Source: Pseudomonas parafulva NBRC 16636 = DSM 17004 (GTDB taxonomy: Bacteria; Pseudomonadota; Gammaproteobacteria; Pseudomonadales; Pseudomonadaceae). From it: a stretch of DNA of 64,000 nt. The notes under the pieces were generated by a model that was not told the origin of the DNA, did not search any database, and saw nothing but the letters and a program-made list of their open reading frames with translations. The stretch covers positions 25,817 through 89,816 of the forward strand of contig NZ_BBIU01000026.1 of assembly GCF_000730645.1 (NCBI RefSeq), read 5' to 3'. Of the stretch, positions 8,435 through 17,207 are shown piece after piece; the stretch's first letter is position 1; every line of letters starts with the position of its first letter. The position numbers were made by a program, and so were the translations under genes.

Positions 8435-9117
8435 CGCCGCGCATCGAGGTCGTCGCCATCGACACCCTGATGGTGCGGCTGTTCCAGCGTATCGACGAGG
8501 CCAACATGCCGTGGATGCTAGCCGCCAGCCAGCGCCTGAGTACGGCATTTGGCGCGCACCTGTTGGACCTCGTGCCTTCCTACACCACCTTGATGGTGCA
8601 GTTCGCCTTGCCACCCAGCGAGGCGAGGGCGTTGATCGCCCAGGCGCTGGAAGGCCTGCAGCCAGGCGCCGGGAGTGGTGGCCGCCGGCATGAAATTCCG
8701 GTGTGGTACCACGCCAGTGTCGGCCCAGAACTCCCCGTGCTGGCAGCCCGCAGCGGGTTGAGCGAGGCCGAAGTGGTTCGCGTGCACAGCGAACGTGATT
8801 ACCCTGTGTTCGCCCTGGGCTTTGCCCCCGGCTTCGGCTTCATGGGCCTGGTGGACGAACGCCTGGCCAGCCCGCGCCTGAGCACCCCGCGCAAGCAGGT
8901 GGCGGCGGGTAGCGTGGGTATTGCTGAGCGCCAGACGGCGGCGTACCCGGCGGTGTCGCCAGGTGGCTGGAACCTGATCGGGCGCACCCCGGTGCGGTTG
9001 TTCGACCGCGAGCGTGGAGGCTTCAGCTTGCTGCAACCCGGTGACCGCGTGCGTTTCGTGCCGGTTTCGCGCAGCCAGTTCCTGGCGTTGGGCGGCGATG
9101 ACGAGGCGCAGCCATGA
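8431..9117 (+). CDS. pxpB: 5-oxoprolinase subunit B (KipI family)
   Basis: The 228-aa protein starts at GTG 8431, giving MTPRIEVVAIDTLMVRLF. This start is supported by the 4-base overlap with pxpA and by the absence of family similarity upstream of it. The carboxyltransferase subdomain 1 motifs FALGFAPGFGFMG, LSTPRKQVAAGSVGIAE and YPAVSPGGWNLIGRTP are present. With PxpC it forms the cyclophilin-like KipI/KipA pair that acts with PxpA on 5-oxoproline. Its stop overlaps the pxpC start (ATGA at 9114-9117). Confidence 0.93.
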   Translation: MTPRIEVVAIDTLMVRLFQRIDEANMPWMLAASQRLSTAFGAHLLDLVPSYTTLMVQFALPPSEARALIAQALEGLQPGAGSGGRRHEIPVWYHASVGPELPVLAARSGLSEAEVVRVHSERDYPVFALGFAPGFGFMGLVDERLASPRLSTPRKQVAAGSVGIAERQTAAYPAVSPGGWNLIGRTPVRLFDRERGGFSLLQPGDRVRFVPVSRSQFLALGGDDEAQP

Positions 9118-10031
9118 ATCATTTGCAGATCCACGCCAGCACGCCACTGTGCCAGTTGCAAGACGCCGGGCGCTTCGGGGTGCGCCACCTGGGCGTGACC
9201 CAAGGCGGCGCGCTGGATTGGGTGGCCCTGTACTGGGCCAACTGGCTGCTGGGCAATGCGCTCGGCGCGCCGGTGGTCGAGGTGGCGCTGGGTGGCTTTT
9301 GCGTCGAGGCCCGGCAGGATTGCGTACTGGCCTTGGCCGGCGCCCACCTGCATGCCTGCATCGATGATGAGCCTCTGCAGCCTTGGCGCAGCTTCGCGCT
9401 GGCCAAGGGACAGCGGCTCAGCTTCAAACACCCCGGGCACGGGGTGCGGGCCTATCTGGCAGCCCCAGGCGGCTTTCACGGCACGCCGGTACTGGGCAGT
9501 TGTGCCACCGTGGTGCGTGAGGGGCTTGGGGGGATGGACGGGCAGGGTGCTGCACTGGTGAAAGACCAGTGCCTGACGTTTGCCGGTACTGTCGCCCCGC
9601 TGCGCGAGGTGCCGCTGGCGCAGCGCCCACCCGTTGCACAAAACCCTGTGCTGGATATGGTGATAGGCGCGCAAATTGGCGATTTCAGTGGTACCAGCCT
9701 GTTCGAGGCATTCAACCGGGAGTGGACGCTGGACAGCCGGGCCGACCGCATGGGTATTCGCCTGTTAGGCCCGCAACTGGTCTATCAGGGCGCGCCGATG
9801 ATTTCCGAAGGCATACCACTGGGTGCGGTGCAGGTGCCGCCGGATGGCCAGCCGATCGTGTTGCTCAATGACCGGCAGACCATTGGCGGGTATCCGCGGC
9901 TGGGCGCGCTGACACCCCTTGCGCTGGCCCAGCTGGCGCAGTGCATGCCAGGGGCGGGCGTGCGGTTCAGGCCGGTGGTGCAGGATGAGGCCTGGCGTGA
10001 GCAGCAGCGTTACCTGGGCCGTTGGTTGTAA
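9114..10031 (+). CDS. pxpC: 5-oxoprolinase subunit C (KipA family)
   Basis: This 305-aa biotin-dependent-carboxylase-like protein (carboxyltransferase subdomain 2) carries QDAGRFGVRHLGVTQGGALD near residue 15, GVRAYLAAPGGF in the middle, and LNDRQTIGGYPRLG near the C-terminus. All are typical of KipA/PxpC. It is the last gene of the pxpABC operon, coupled to pxpB by an ATGA overlap. A REP-like inverted repeat follows 15 bases after the stop and may end or stabilise the transcript. Confidence 0.93.
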   Translation: MNHLQIHASTPLCQLQDAGRFGVRHLGVTQGGALDWVALYWANWLLGNALGAPVVEVALGGFCVEARQDCVLALAGAHLHACIDDEPLQPWRSFALAKGQRLSFKHPGHGVRAYLAAPGGFHGTPVLGSCATVVREGLGGMDGQGAALVKDQCLTFAGTVAPLREVPLAQRPPVAQNPVLDMVIGAQIGDFSGTSLFEAFNREWTLDSRADRMGIRLLGPQLVYQGAPMISEGIPLGAVQVPPDGQPIVLLNDRQTIGGYPRLGALTPLALAQLAQCMPGAGVRFRPVVQDEAWREQQRYLGRWL

Positions 10032-10045
10032 GGCTTGTGGCCCTA

Positions 10046-10121
10046 TCGCGAGCTTTGCTCGCTCCTACGGTTATTGCAGCGTAATTGGCTCAAAAAATGT
10101 AGGAGCGAGCGCAGCTCGCGA
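10046..10121. repeat. REP-like inverted pair
   Basis: TCGCGAGCTTTGCTCGCTCCTAC at 10046-10068 faces its near-complement at 10099-10121 (GTAGGAGCGAGC then GCAGCTCGCGA). Each arm can itself fold, since GCGAGC and GCTCGC are complementary. This is the common P. putida extragenic palindromic repeat type. A degenerate third part (GGCTGCGCTCGATC) follows at about 10130. It sits between the convergent pxpC and VWA genes and could act as a bidirectional terminator. Confidence 0.8.
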
Positions 10122-10195
10122 TGCGCCGCGCGGCTGCGCTCGATCTCATAGGCGTAAACCGTGTTGCAGCGAACACATGCCACAAGCCCCAATGC

Positions 10196-11374
10196 TCACT
10201 TCGACAAATACCGCATCCCATCTTCCAGCCCCTGCAAGGTCAGCGGGTACATCTTGTCTTCGATCAAGTCCCGTACCAGGTGGGTGGACGCGGTGTAGTC
10301 CCAGGCCTGCCTGGGGTACGGGTTGATCCAGATGATCTTCCTGAATTTCTCCATGAAGCGCTGCATCCACACATAGCCGGCCTCTTCATTCCAGTGTTCC
10401 ACGCTACCGCCGGGCTGAGTGATTTCATAAGGCGCCATGGCGGCGTCCCCCACGAACACCACCTTGTAGTCATCGCCGTACTTGTGCAGCAGATCAAAGG
10501 TTGAATACCGCTCCGAGGTGCGGCGCAGGTTATTCTTCCACACCGACTCGTAGACGAAATTGTGGAAGTAGTAGTACTCCAGGTGCTTGAACTCGGTCTT
10601 GCACGCCGAGAACAGCTCCTCGCACACTTTGACGTGGGCATCCATCGACCCACCGATGTCGAACAGCAACAGCAGCTTCACCGTGTTGCGCCGCTCCGGG
10701 CGCATCTGGATGTTCAGCAGGCCGGCATCGCGGGCGGTATGGTCGATGGTGCCGTCGATATCCAGCTCTTCTGCAGCACCTTCCCGGGCGAACTTGCGCA
10801 GCCGCCGCAGGGCCAGCTTGATGTTGCGGGTACCCAGTTCCACCTGGTCGTCCAGGTTGCGGTACTCGCGCTGGTCCCACACCTTCACGGCCTTGCCCTG
10901 GCGCTTGCCGGCATCGCCCACGCGGATGCCTTCGGGGTTGTAGCCACCCGAGCCGAACGGGCTGGTGCCACCGGTGCCGATCCACTTGTTACCGCCGGCA
11001 TGGCGCTCCTTTTGCTCTTCTAGGCGCTGCTTGAACGCTTCGATCAGCTTGTCCAGGCCACCCAACGACTGGATTTGCGCGCGTTCCTCGTCGCTCAGCG
11101 AACGCTCGAATTCCTTGCGCAACCAATCTTCGGGGATCAGCGCCTCGATGTGCCTGTCGAGGTTCTCGAGGCCGTTGAAGTAGGCGGCGAAGGCCCGGTC
11201 GAACTTGTCGAAGTGGCGCTCGTCCTTCACCAGAATGGCGCGGGCCAGGTAGTAGAATTCTTCCATGTCGGCGAACACCACGTGCCGCTGCAGGGCTTGG
11301 TGCAGGTCGAGCAGTTCGCGTACCGACACGGGCACCTTGGCCGCGCGCATTTCATTGAACAGGTTGAGCAGCAT
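10196..11374 (-). CDS. VWA-domain protein, CoxE-like partner of MoxR
   Basis: The protein is 392 aa. The N-terminal 200 residues are helical and include a Gly-rich stretch (about 126-148, GGNK...GTGG...GSGG). A von Willebrand factor A domain starts near residue 232, with the MIDAS motif DIGGSMD at 239-245. The family pairs with MoxR AAA+ ATPases, and the MoxR gene is directly upstream (12-base gap). Such pairs act as chaperone-like systems for metalloenzyme or complex maturation; the client here is unknown. There is no signal peptide, so it is cytosolic. Confidence 0.87.
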   Translation of the reverse strand: MLLNLFNEMRAAKVPVSVRELLDLHQALQRHVVFADMEEFYYLARAILVKDERHFDKFDRAFAAYFNGLENLDRHIEALIPEDWLRKEFERSLSDEERAQIQSLGGLDKLIEAFKQRLEEQKERHAGGNKWIGTGGTSPFGSGGYNPEGIRVGDAGKRQGKAVKVWDQREYRNLDDQVELGTRNIKLALRRLRKFAREGAAEELDIDGTIDHTARDAGLLNIQMRPERRNTVKLLLLFDIGGSMDAHVKVCEELFSACKTEFKHLEYYYFHNFVYESVWKNNLRRTSERYSTFDLLHKYGDDYKVVFVGDAAMAPYEITQPGGSVEHWNEEAGYVWMQRFMEKFRKIIWINPYPRQAWDYTASTHLVRDLIEDKMYPLTLQGLEDGMRYLSK

Positions 11375-11386
11375 GGCCCGGCTCCG

Positions 11387-12232
11387 TCAGCGGTTGCCGC
11401 GCCGGCTCATGAAGGCCAGGCGCTCCAGCAGTTGCACGTCCTGCTCGTTCTTGACCAGCGCACCGGCCAGCGGCGGGATGGCCTTGGTGGGGTCACGCTC
11501 GCGCAACACGGCTTCGCCGATGTTGTCAGCCATCAGCAGCTTGAGCCAGTCCACCAGTTCGGAGGTGGACGGCTTCTTTTTCAGGCCTGGCACCTTGCGC
11601 ACGTCGAAGAACACATCCAGCGCTTCGCTGACCAGCGACTGGCTGATGTTGGGGTAGTGCACATCGACGATCTGCTGCAGGGTGCTGCGGTCGGGGAAGG
11701 CGATGTAATGGAAGAAGCAGCGACGCAGAAAGGCGTCAGGCAGTTCTTTTTCGTTGTTCGAGGTAATGATGATGATCGGCCGCTGCGTGGCCTTGATCGT
11801 CTCATCCGTCTCGTAGACGTAGAACTCCATCTTGTCGAGTTCTTGCAGCAGGTCGTTGGGGAACTCGATGTCGGCCTTGTCGATTTCATCGATCAGCAGA
11901 ATGACCCGCTCCTGGGCCTCGAACGCCTCCCACAGCTTGCCCTTCTTCAGGTAATTGCGCACATCGTGGACCTTGTCCACGCCCAGTTGCGAGTCGCGCA
12001 GGCGGCTGACCGCGTCATACTCGTACAGGCCCTGTTGGGCCTTGGTGGTGGACTTGATGTGCCAGGTAATCAAGCGCGCACCGAATGAGGCCGCCAGTTG
12101 CTCGGCGAGCATGGTCTTGCCGGTGCCCGGCTCGCCCTTGACCAGCAGCGGGCGTTCGAGGGTAATCGCCGCGTTCACGGCCAGTTTCAGGTCGTCAGTG
12201 GCGACGTAATCGCGGGTGCCTTCGAACTTCAT
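11387..12232 (-). CDS. MoxR-family AAA+ ATPase
   Basis: This 281-aa AAA+ protein has Walker A GEPGTGKT at residues 33-40, Walker B ILLIDEIDKAD, the sensor-1 region IIITSNNEKELPDAF, and an arginine-finger region FLRRCFF. The start MKFEGTRDYVATDD at 12232 was chosen because AGAGGA lies about seven bases upstream; an in-frame codon at 12283 lacks one. MoxR ATPases remodel proteins together with VWA partners, and the VWA gene follows on the same strand. The two almost certainly form an operon. Confidence 0.92.
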   Translation of the reverse strand: MKFEGTRDYVATDDLKLAVNAAITLERPLLVKGEPGTGKTMLAEQLAASFGARLITWHIKSTTKAQQGLYEYDAVSRLRDSQLGVDKVHDVRNYLKKGKLWEAFEAQERVILLIDEIDKADIEFPNDLLQELDKMEFYVYETDETIKATQRPIIIITSNNEKELPDAFLRRCFFHYIAFPDRSTLQQIVDVHYPNISQSLVSEALDVFFDVRKVPGLKKKPSTSELVDWLKLLMADNIGEAVLRERDPTKAIPPLAGALVKNEQDVQLLERLAFMSRRGNR

Positions 12233-12372
12233 GGGGTTGTCCTCTGCGGGTGGCCGGCCCTGTGTTGGTACCGGCAACACCAATATTTGATTAGCCCTCG
12301 ACTATAACGCGGGGCTACCCGGCTGCAAATGCACACCCGGTATTCAGCCCTTGAATGCCCAGTCACGGGCGC

Positions 12373-13446
12373 TCAGTCGGTATCCGGAGCGCCACGTTCG
12401 TAGCGCGCGTTGAATGCCTGGACAAAGCCGTTGCGCAGAATCTGCAGAAACGCCTCGAACGCGCTGATGTCTTGTTTGCGCACGCTGCCGCTCAACTCCA
12501 CGCGGGTGGCGAACTGGTTCTTGGGTTGGTTTTTCAGCACGGTCTGCGTGGCACCGACCAGCGCTTCCCATACCGAGCGCAGCACCCCTTTGTCCTTGTT
12601 CTGCACGTCTTGTTGCCAGTCGAATACCTCCACATCGCGCAGCAGCGGCTTGATGTACCCGCTCAGCCGGCCATTGGTGGCCTGGGCCTCGATCACCACG
12701 TCACCGCGCCCGGCCTTGAAGTCGAACTTGCCGTAGGCACTGGCGAAGTCGTTGAGCTTGCGCAGCTCGATACCGGTAGCCCGCAGGCGGAATTCGAAAT
12801 CGTCAAAGTCGCTGAAGGGGTCGAACGTGGCGCGGCTTTCCACCTTGGCATCCCCTGCAATCAGCGCCGTTGCCTGGAAGCTGGCATCTCGCCGGCCTGC
12901 TTCGTCGCGAATATTGGTGAGGTTGCGCACGTTGGCCTGCAGACTCGTGGCCTTGAGGGTGACCGGGGGTTTGGAGTTGAAATTGCGGAAGGTCAGCACA
13001 CCGTCGTTGATGCGTACTTCGTTGAGGGTGATCGGCAGCAGCTTTTCCAGCTGCTGGCGCCAGTCGGTGCCCTGGCCGGTCTGGGAGTTCTGCTTGTTGC
13101 CGCCGTCGACGAAGTTCAGTTCGGGGCGCACGAACGCCACTTCCGCCACCACCGCATGGTCGTACCACAGGGCGTGCCAGCTTACCGACAGGTCGATGAC
13201 CGGGGCATCCAGCAGCGGCACCGGCACCTTGCCGGTGGTCTTGACGATCTGCAGCCCATTGATGGTGTAAGCACCGCGCCACCAGGCCAGGTCCACGTCG
13301 GCCACCTGGCCGCGGTAGTCACCCATGTCGGCAAGTTTCTGGTTGAGGTAGTCGCGCACCAGGTAGGGCAGGGCAATGTGCAGGGCCACCAGCAGCACGA
13401 TGAAGCTGGCAAGGCCGATCAGCGGCCAGCGATAACGGGCTCTCAT
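12373..13446 (-). CDS. DUF748/AsmA-like envelope protein
   Basis: This 357-aa protein has one N-terminal transmembrane segment (about residues 7-27), followed by a large beta-rich periplasmic domain. Y-x-I-N-G-L-Q-I-V-K, V-R-I-N-D-G-V-L-T-F and the later R-V-E-L-S-G-S-V stretch are typical of DUF748/AsmA-type proteins, which are linked to lipid transport and outer-membrane homeostasis. The ATG at 13446 has GGAGA upstream. A much longer reading frame continues across cysK on the other strand and is not real. It is transcribed divergently from cysK. Confidence 0.75.
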   Translation of the reverse strand: MRARYRWPLIGLASFIVLLVALHIALPYLVRDYLNQKLADMGDYRGQVADVDLAWWRGAYTINGLQIVKTTGKVPVPLLDAPVIDLSVSWHALWYDHAVVAEVAFVRPELNFVDGGNKQNSQTGQGTDWRQQLEKLLPITLNEVRINDGVLTFRNFNSKPPVTLKATSLQANVRNLTNIRDEAGRRDASFQATALIAGDAKVESRATFDPFSDFDDFEFRLRATGIELRKLNDFASAYGKFDFKAGRGDVVIEAQATNGRLSGYIKPLLRDVEVFDWQQDVQNKDKGVLRSVWEALVGATQTVLKNQPKNQFATRVELSGSVRKQDISAFEAFLQILRNGFVQAFNARYERGAPDTD

Positions 13447-13578
13447 GGCAGTGTCTCCAGGGCGGGATGTGCGGTTGACCGCAGCCTGCGCAGGGGAGTT
13501 CGAACAGGCTTTACGGGCTGCCGGCACCGGCTTACCCTTGAAGCCTTTCTGTGCCTCTTCATGCCAAGGACCCCTGCC

Positions 13579-14553
13579 ATGAGCCGTATCTACGCAGACA
13601 ACGCCCATTCCATCGGCAACACGCCGCTGGTGCAGATCAACCGCATCGCCCCGCGCGGTGTGACCATCCTGGCCAAGATCGAAGGGCGCAACCCGGGTTA
13701 CTCGGTCAAGTGCCGCATCGGCGCCAACATGGTCTGGGACGCCGAAAGCAGCGGCAAGCTCAAGCCCGGCATGACCATCGTCGAACCCACCTCTGGCAAT
13801 ACTGGCATTGGCCTTGCCTTCGTCGCCGCCGCCCGTGGCTACAAACTGATGCTGACCATGCCCGCGTCCATGAGCCTGGAGCGGCGCAAGGTGCTCAAGG
13901 CGCTGGGCGCCGAACTGGTACTCACAGAACCTGCAAAAGGCATGAAGGGCGCCATCGAGAAAGCCAACGAAATCGTGGCTTCGGACCCGGCGCAGTACTT
14001 CTTGCCAGGGCAGTTCGAAAACCCCGCCAACCCGGCCATCCATGAAAAGACCACCGGCCCGGAAATCTGGAACGACACCGACGGCGCCGTGGATGTGATC
14101 GTCGCCGGCGTGGGCACGGGCGGCACCATCACCGGTGTGTCGCGCTACATCAAGCACACCCAGGGCAAGGCCATCACCTCTGTAGCCGTCGAGCCCGTGT
14201 CGTCACCCCTGATCACCCAGACGCTGGCGGGTGAAACGCTGACCCCAACGCCGCACAAGATCCAGGGTATCGGCGCAGGGTTCGTGCCGAAGAACCTCGA
14301 CCTGTCCATCGTCGACCAGGTGATGACGGTGTCTGACGAAGAAGCCAAGGCCATGGCCATTCGTCTGATGCAGGAAGAGGGTATTTTGTGTGGTATCTCC
14401 TGCGGCGCCGCCATGGCTGCCGCGGTGCGCCTGGCGGAAAAACCCGAAATGCAGGGCAAGACCCTGGTGGTGATCCTGCCTGACTCCGGCGAGCGGTACC
14501 TGTCCAGCATGCTGTTCAGCGATATGTTCAGCGAGCAGGAAAACCAGCAGTAA
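13579..14553 (+). CDS. cysK: Cysteine synthase A (O-acetylserine sulfhydrylase)
   Basis: This 324-aa PLP enzyme makes cysteine from O-acetylserine and sulfide. The PLP lysine is Lys44 in GYSVKCR, followed by the TSGNTG substrate loop at 71-76 and the GVGTGGTITG phosphate-binding loop. SCGAA and PDSGERYLSS near the end are also typical. The ATG at 13579 follows CCAAGGACCCCTGCC. The sequence matches CysK rather than CysM in length and motifs. The protein is cytosolic and acts in the assimilatory sulfur pathway. Confidence 0.93.
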   Translation: MSRIYADNAHSIGNTPLVQINRIAPRGVTILAKIEGRNPGYSVKCRIGANMVWDAESSGKLKPGMTIVEPTSGNTGIGLAFVAAARGYKLMLTMPASMSLERRKVLKALGAELVLTEPAKGMKGAIEKANEIVASDPAQYFLPGQFENPANPAIHEKTTGPEIWNDTDGAVDVIVAGVGTGGTITGVSRYIKHTQGKAITSVAVEPVSSPLITQTLAGETLTPTPHKIQGIGAGFVPKNLDLSIVDQVMTVSDEEAKAMAIRLMQEEGILCGISCGAAMAAAVRLAEKPEMQGKTLVVILPDSGERYLSSMLFSDMFSEQENQQ

Positions 14554-14619
14554 GGCCGCCTGGCGCTGACCCGGCGCAACACTTTCTCGCGCGCTTCATT
14601 GCACAATCTTCATGAGTGA

Positions 14620-14672
14620 GATCCCGCCCAGGTTGTTTTTACCTCGGCGGGATCGGTTTATGATGGCGGGAT
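14620..14672. repeat. Inverted and direct GGCGGGAT repeats between cysK and lpxO
   Basis: GATCCCGCC at 14620-14628 and GGCGGGATC at 14646-14654 form a perfect 9-bp inverted repeat with an 17-base T-rich loop region. A third copy, GGCGGGAT, follows at 14665-14672. The region lies 67-119 bases after cysK and about 50-105 bases before lpxO. It may end the cysK transcript or be a regulator site for lpxO; the sequence alone does not decide. Confidence 0.5.
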
Positions 14673-14724
14673 GATTTTAAGGAGGGCGGCCGCCCGGGCC
14701 GGTCCCTTCCCCTAGGAGTGATGC

Positions 14725-15660
14725 ATGACCTTATCCTTTGCAGCCAAGGCGGGTGTCTTGCTGGTGTTCTTCGGCAGCGTGCTGTATGTGCACCTGCGAG
14801 GCAAGGCGCGCCTGCCGGTGCTGCGCCAGTTCGTCAACCATTCAGCGCTGTTCGCACCCTACAACAGCCTGATGTATCTGTTTTCCGGTGTGCCATCCAA
14901 GCCGTACCTGGACCGCCAGCGCTTCCCGGAACTGGACGTGCTCAAGGATAACTGGCAGGAAATCCGCGAGGAGGCGATGCGCCTGTTCGACGAGGGTTAC
15001 ATCCGCGCCGCCGAAAAGGACAACGACGCCGGCTTCGGCTCGTTCTTCAAGAAGGGCTGGAAGCGCTTCTACCTGAAGTGGTACGACAAGCCGTTGCCTT
15101 CGGCCGAAGCCCTGTGCCCACGCACCGTGGAGCTGGTCAGCAGCATCCCCAACGTCAAGGGCGCCATGTTCGCCCTGTTGCCGGGTGGCAGCCACCTCAA
15201 CCCGCACCGCGACCCGTTTGCCGGCTCGCTGCGCTATCACCTGGGGCTGTCCACGCCCAATTCCGATGCCTGCCGCATCTACGTCGATGGCGAACCTTAT
15301 GCCTGGCGTGATGGCCAGGACGTCATGTTCGATGAAACCTACGTGCACTGGGTCAAGAACGAAACCGACGTCACCCGGGTGATCCTGTTCTGCGACATCG
15401 AACGCCCGCTCAGCAGCCCGCTGATGGTGCGTATCAACCGCAAGGTCAGTGCTTTCCTGGGCCGCGCCACGGCGCCGCAAAACACCGATGAAGAACGTGT
15501 GGGCGGGATCAACCAGGCCTACGCCTGGAGCAAGCGCTTCAGCAACCGCATCAGCACCCGTGTGAAACAGTTCAAACGCGCCAACCCCAAGGCCTACCGC
15601 ATTCTGCGGCCGGTACTGGCAGTGGTGGTGGCCTACCTGCTGTACCGCTGGTTGTTCTAA
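14725..15660 (+). CDS. lpxO: Lipid A 2-hydroxylase
   Basis: This 311-aa Fe(II)/2-oxoglutarate-dependent dioxygenase of the aspartyl/asparaginyl beta-hydroxylase family hydroxylates a secondary acyl chain of lipid A. Hydrophobic helices lie at residues 6-24 and near the C-terminus (about 290-309), placing it at the inner membrane. The iron site is suggested by NPHRDPFAG (His and Asp) and by the later YVHWVKN His; SLRYHLGLS is also conserved. TAGGAG precedes the ATG. The modification alters outer-membrane charge and host recognition. Confidence 0.9.
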   Translation: MTLSFAAKAGVLLVFFGSVLYVHLRGKARLPVLRQFVNHSALFAPYNSLMYLFSGVPSKPYLDRQRFPELDVLKDNWQEIREEAMRLFDEGYIRAAEKDNDAGFGSFFKKGWKRFYLKWYDKPLPSAEALCPRTVELVSSIPNVKGAMFALLPGGSHLNPHRDPFAGSLRYHLGLSTPNSDACRIYVDGEPYAWRDGQDVMFDETYVHWVKNETDVTRVILFCDIERPLSSPLMVRINRKVSAFLGRATAPQNTDEERVGGINQAYAWSKRFSNRISTRVKQFKRANPKAYRILRPVLAVVVAYLLYRWLF

Positions 15661-15672
15661 GCCCTCGCGCAG

Positions 15673-15705
15673 CCGGCCCTGGCCATACCTGATGGCCAGT
15701 GCCGG
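15673..15705. terminator. Hairpin between convergent lpxO and DUF4265 genes
   Basis: CCGGCCCTGGCCAT at 15673-15686 pairs with ATGGCCAGTGCCGG at 15692-15705, apart from one mismatch, around a five-base loop. It lies between the two convergent stop codons and may end transcription from both sides. No U-run follows, so intrinsic termination is not certain. Confidence 0.6.
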
Positions 15706-15708
15706 CGG

Positions 15709-16167
15709 TTAGCGCAAATCGTCAGGGATGCGATGGCGCAGTACGCCTTCTTCGAAATCGAGCACGCCGGCTTCGCGCTGGGTCACCAGGTAGTACAGCA
15801 GGGTATCGGGCACCTGCTCCGGCAACACGTGCACCGCCAGCATCCTCACGGCCTTTTCTGCCTCGCACACGCAACCGAACTCAACCAGTGCGGCCTGCAC
15901 CTGCTGCAGGGTTTCCGGCGGCCTTACAATTACTCGGAACACTGAGCTACCGCCACTGTGCAGGACGCCCTCGAACCAGGCATCTGCCCCTTCCTCACGG
16001 GCGGCGACCAGGTCGCCCGGTGCGACGCCATAGACATGAAAAGGGATGCTGTCGACCCGGTAGCCACCCTGTTCTGGCCGTGCCCACAGCCCTTCCACCG
16101 AGGCCGGTGGGTAGCCGCTCTCGTCCTGTGCCAGGCGGAACAGCACCTTGCGGTAGCCGCTGCTCAT
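15709..16167 (-). CDS. DUF4265-like protein
   Basis: This 152-aa soluble protein contains V-P-x-G-D-L-V-A and a C-terminal half rich in Leu, Val and Tyr. It resembles DUF4265 proteins, whose function is unknown. The start at 16167 is fixed by an ATGA overlap with the upstream EamA gene (stop at 16164-16166), so translation is probably coupled. An in-frame ATG at 16194 lies inside the neighbour and is less likely. No signal peptide or membrane segment is seen. Confidence 0.65.
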   Translation of the reverse strand: MSSGYRKVLFRLAQDESGYPPASVEGLWARPEQGGYRVDSIPFHVYGVAPGDLVAAREEGADAWFEGVLHSGGSSVFRVIVRPPETLQQVQAALVEFGCVCEAEKAVRMLAVHVLPEQVPDTLLYYLVTQREAGVLDFEEGVLRHRIPDDLR

Positions 16168-17039
16168 CGGCGGGCCGGGCGCAGCACCAGCCACAGCGCC
16201 GCGCCGATCAGCAGGCCGCCGTACAGGTGCGCCATGGACAGCGGCTCATCCAGTAGCCAAGCCCCCCACAGCACCCCGAACGCCGGGATCAGGAAGGTCA
16301 CGGTGCTGGCCTTGACCGGGCCGATTTCCGCCAGTAACCGGAAGTACAGGATATAGGCGAAGGCGGTGCACAGTAGCCCCAGGCCCAGCAGCGACAGCCA
16401 CACCTGCCAGCCGCCCCAACTGGCAGGGGGCTGGCTGAGCGCGCTCCAGGCGAATACAGGGCTGAGCAGCAAGGTGGCGCCGAGCATGCTGCCCAGCGCC
16501 GACAGGCGGCTGTCCAGGCCGCCGACCCAGCGCCGGGCCAGAAAACCGGCAAACCCGTAGCAGGTGGTCGCCGCCAGGCAGGCCAGCGCACCTTGCAGCA
16601 GGGCCGCGTCCAGTGCCACCGGCCCGGCGCCACTTAAAATGGCGACGCCAAGCAGGCCCAGGAAAATGCCGCACAGCTTGGAGAGGGTCATGGGCTCTTT
16701 GAAGAACAGCACGCCGATCAGTACACCCATCAACGGTGTCGTGGCATTGAAAATGGCTGAATAGCCGGCTGGCAGCACTTGAGCTGCGACCGAGTAGAAG
16801 GTTGCCGGGATGCCCGAGTTGATCATGCCCAGCACCAGGCAAGCGCCCAGTTTGCCTTGGAAATCCCAGCGCACACCTGCAGCGGACACAATCGCGATCA
16901 GCCCCAGGCAGGCGATGGACACGCGGAAAAACGCCGTGGGCACCGTGCCCAGTTCGGGCGCGATGATACGCATGAACAGGAAGCTCGCGCCCCAGACGGC
17001 GGCAAGGGTTAGCAGGCGGGCTAGAGCGATGGGGCTCAC
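16164..17039 (-). CDS. EamA-family (DMT) metabolite exporter
   Basis: The 291-aa inner-membrane protein has about ten hydrophobic helices in two EamA repeats. WGASFLFMR near the start, an N-S-G-I-P region in the first half and PVKASTVTFLIPAFGVLWG in the second repeat are typical. It likely exports amino acids or similar metabolites; the substrate is unknown. The start is GTG at 17037-17039, with CGGAG eight bases upstream. It is divergent from aceK and coupled to the DUF4265 gene. Confidence 0.86.
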   Translation of the reverse strand: MSPIALARLLTLAAVWGASFLFMRIIAPELGTVPTAFFRVSIACLGLIAIVSAAGVRWDFQGKLGACLVLGMINSGIPATFYSVAAQVLPAGYSAIFNATTPLMGVLIGVLFFKEPMTLSKLCGIFLGLLGVAILSGAGPVALDAALLQGALACLAATTCYGFAGFLARRWVGGLDSRLSALGSMLGATLLLSPVFAWSALSQPPASWGGWQVWLSLLGLGLLCTAFAYILYFRLLAEIGPVKASTVTFLIPAFGVLWGAWLLDEPLSMAHLYGGLLIGAALWLVLRPARR

Positions 17040-17207
17040 GGCAGTCTCCGGGGGCGTGGCTGGGGGCGCGAGTGTACGCGAGGCAGCAGGGGGTTTCTTG
17101 TGCTTTCTTGCGCTGTAACCTGGCCAGCTACATTTGCAGGCAGGGGCCTCACACGCCAGGGCGAGCGGCTAAGCTGTGTATCTCCACCCGCCACCGAGGT
17201 GCCCGGT

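Noticed and set aside
12373..14157. A 594-codon - strand frame covering the AsmA-like gene and cysK
   Set aside because: Only residues from ATG 13446 onward look like a real protein. The upstream part is the shadow of cysK.
12355..14553. A 732-codon + strand frame ending in cysK
   Set aside because: CysK begins at 13579 with its full family N-terminus. The earlier part is the shadow of the DUF748 gene.
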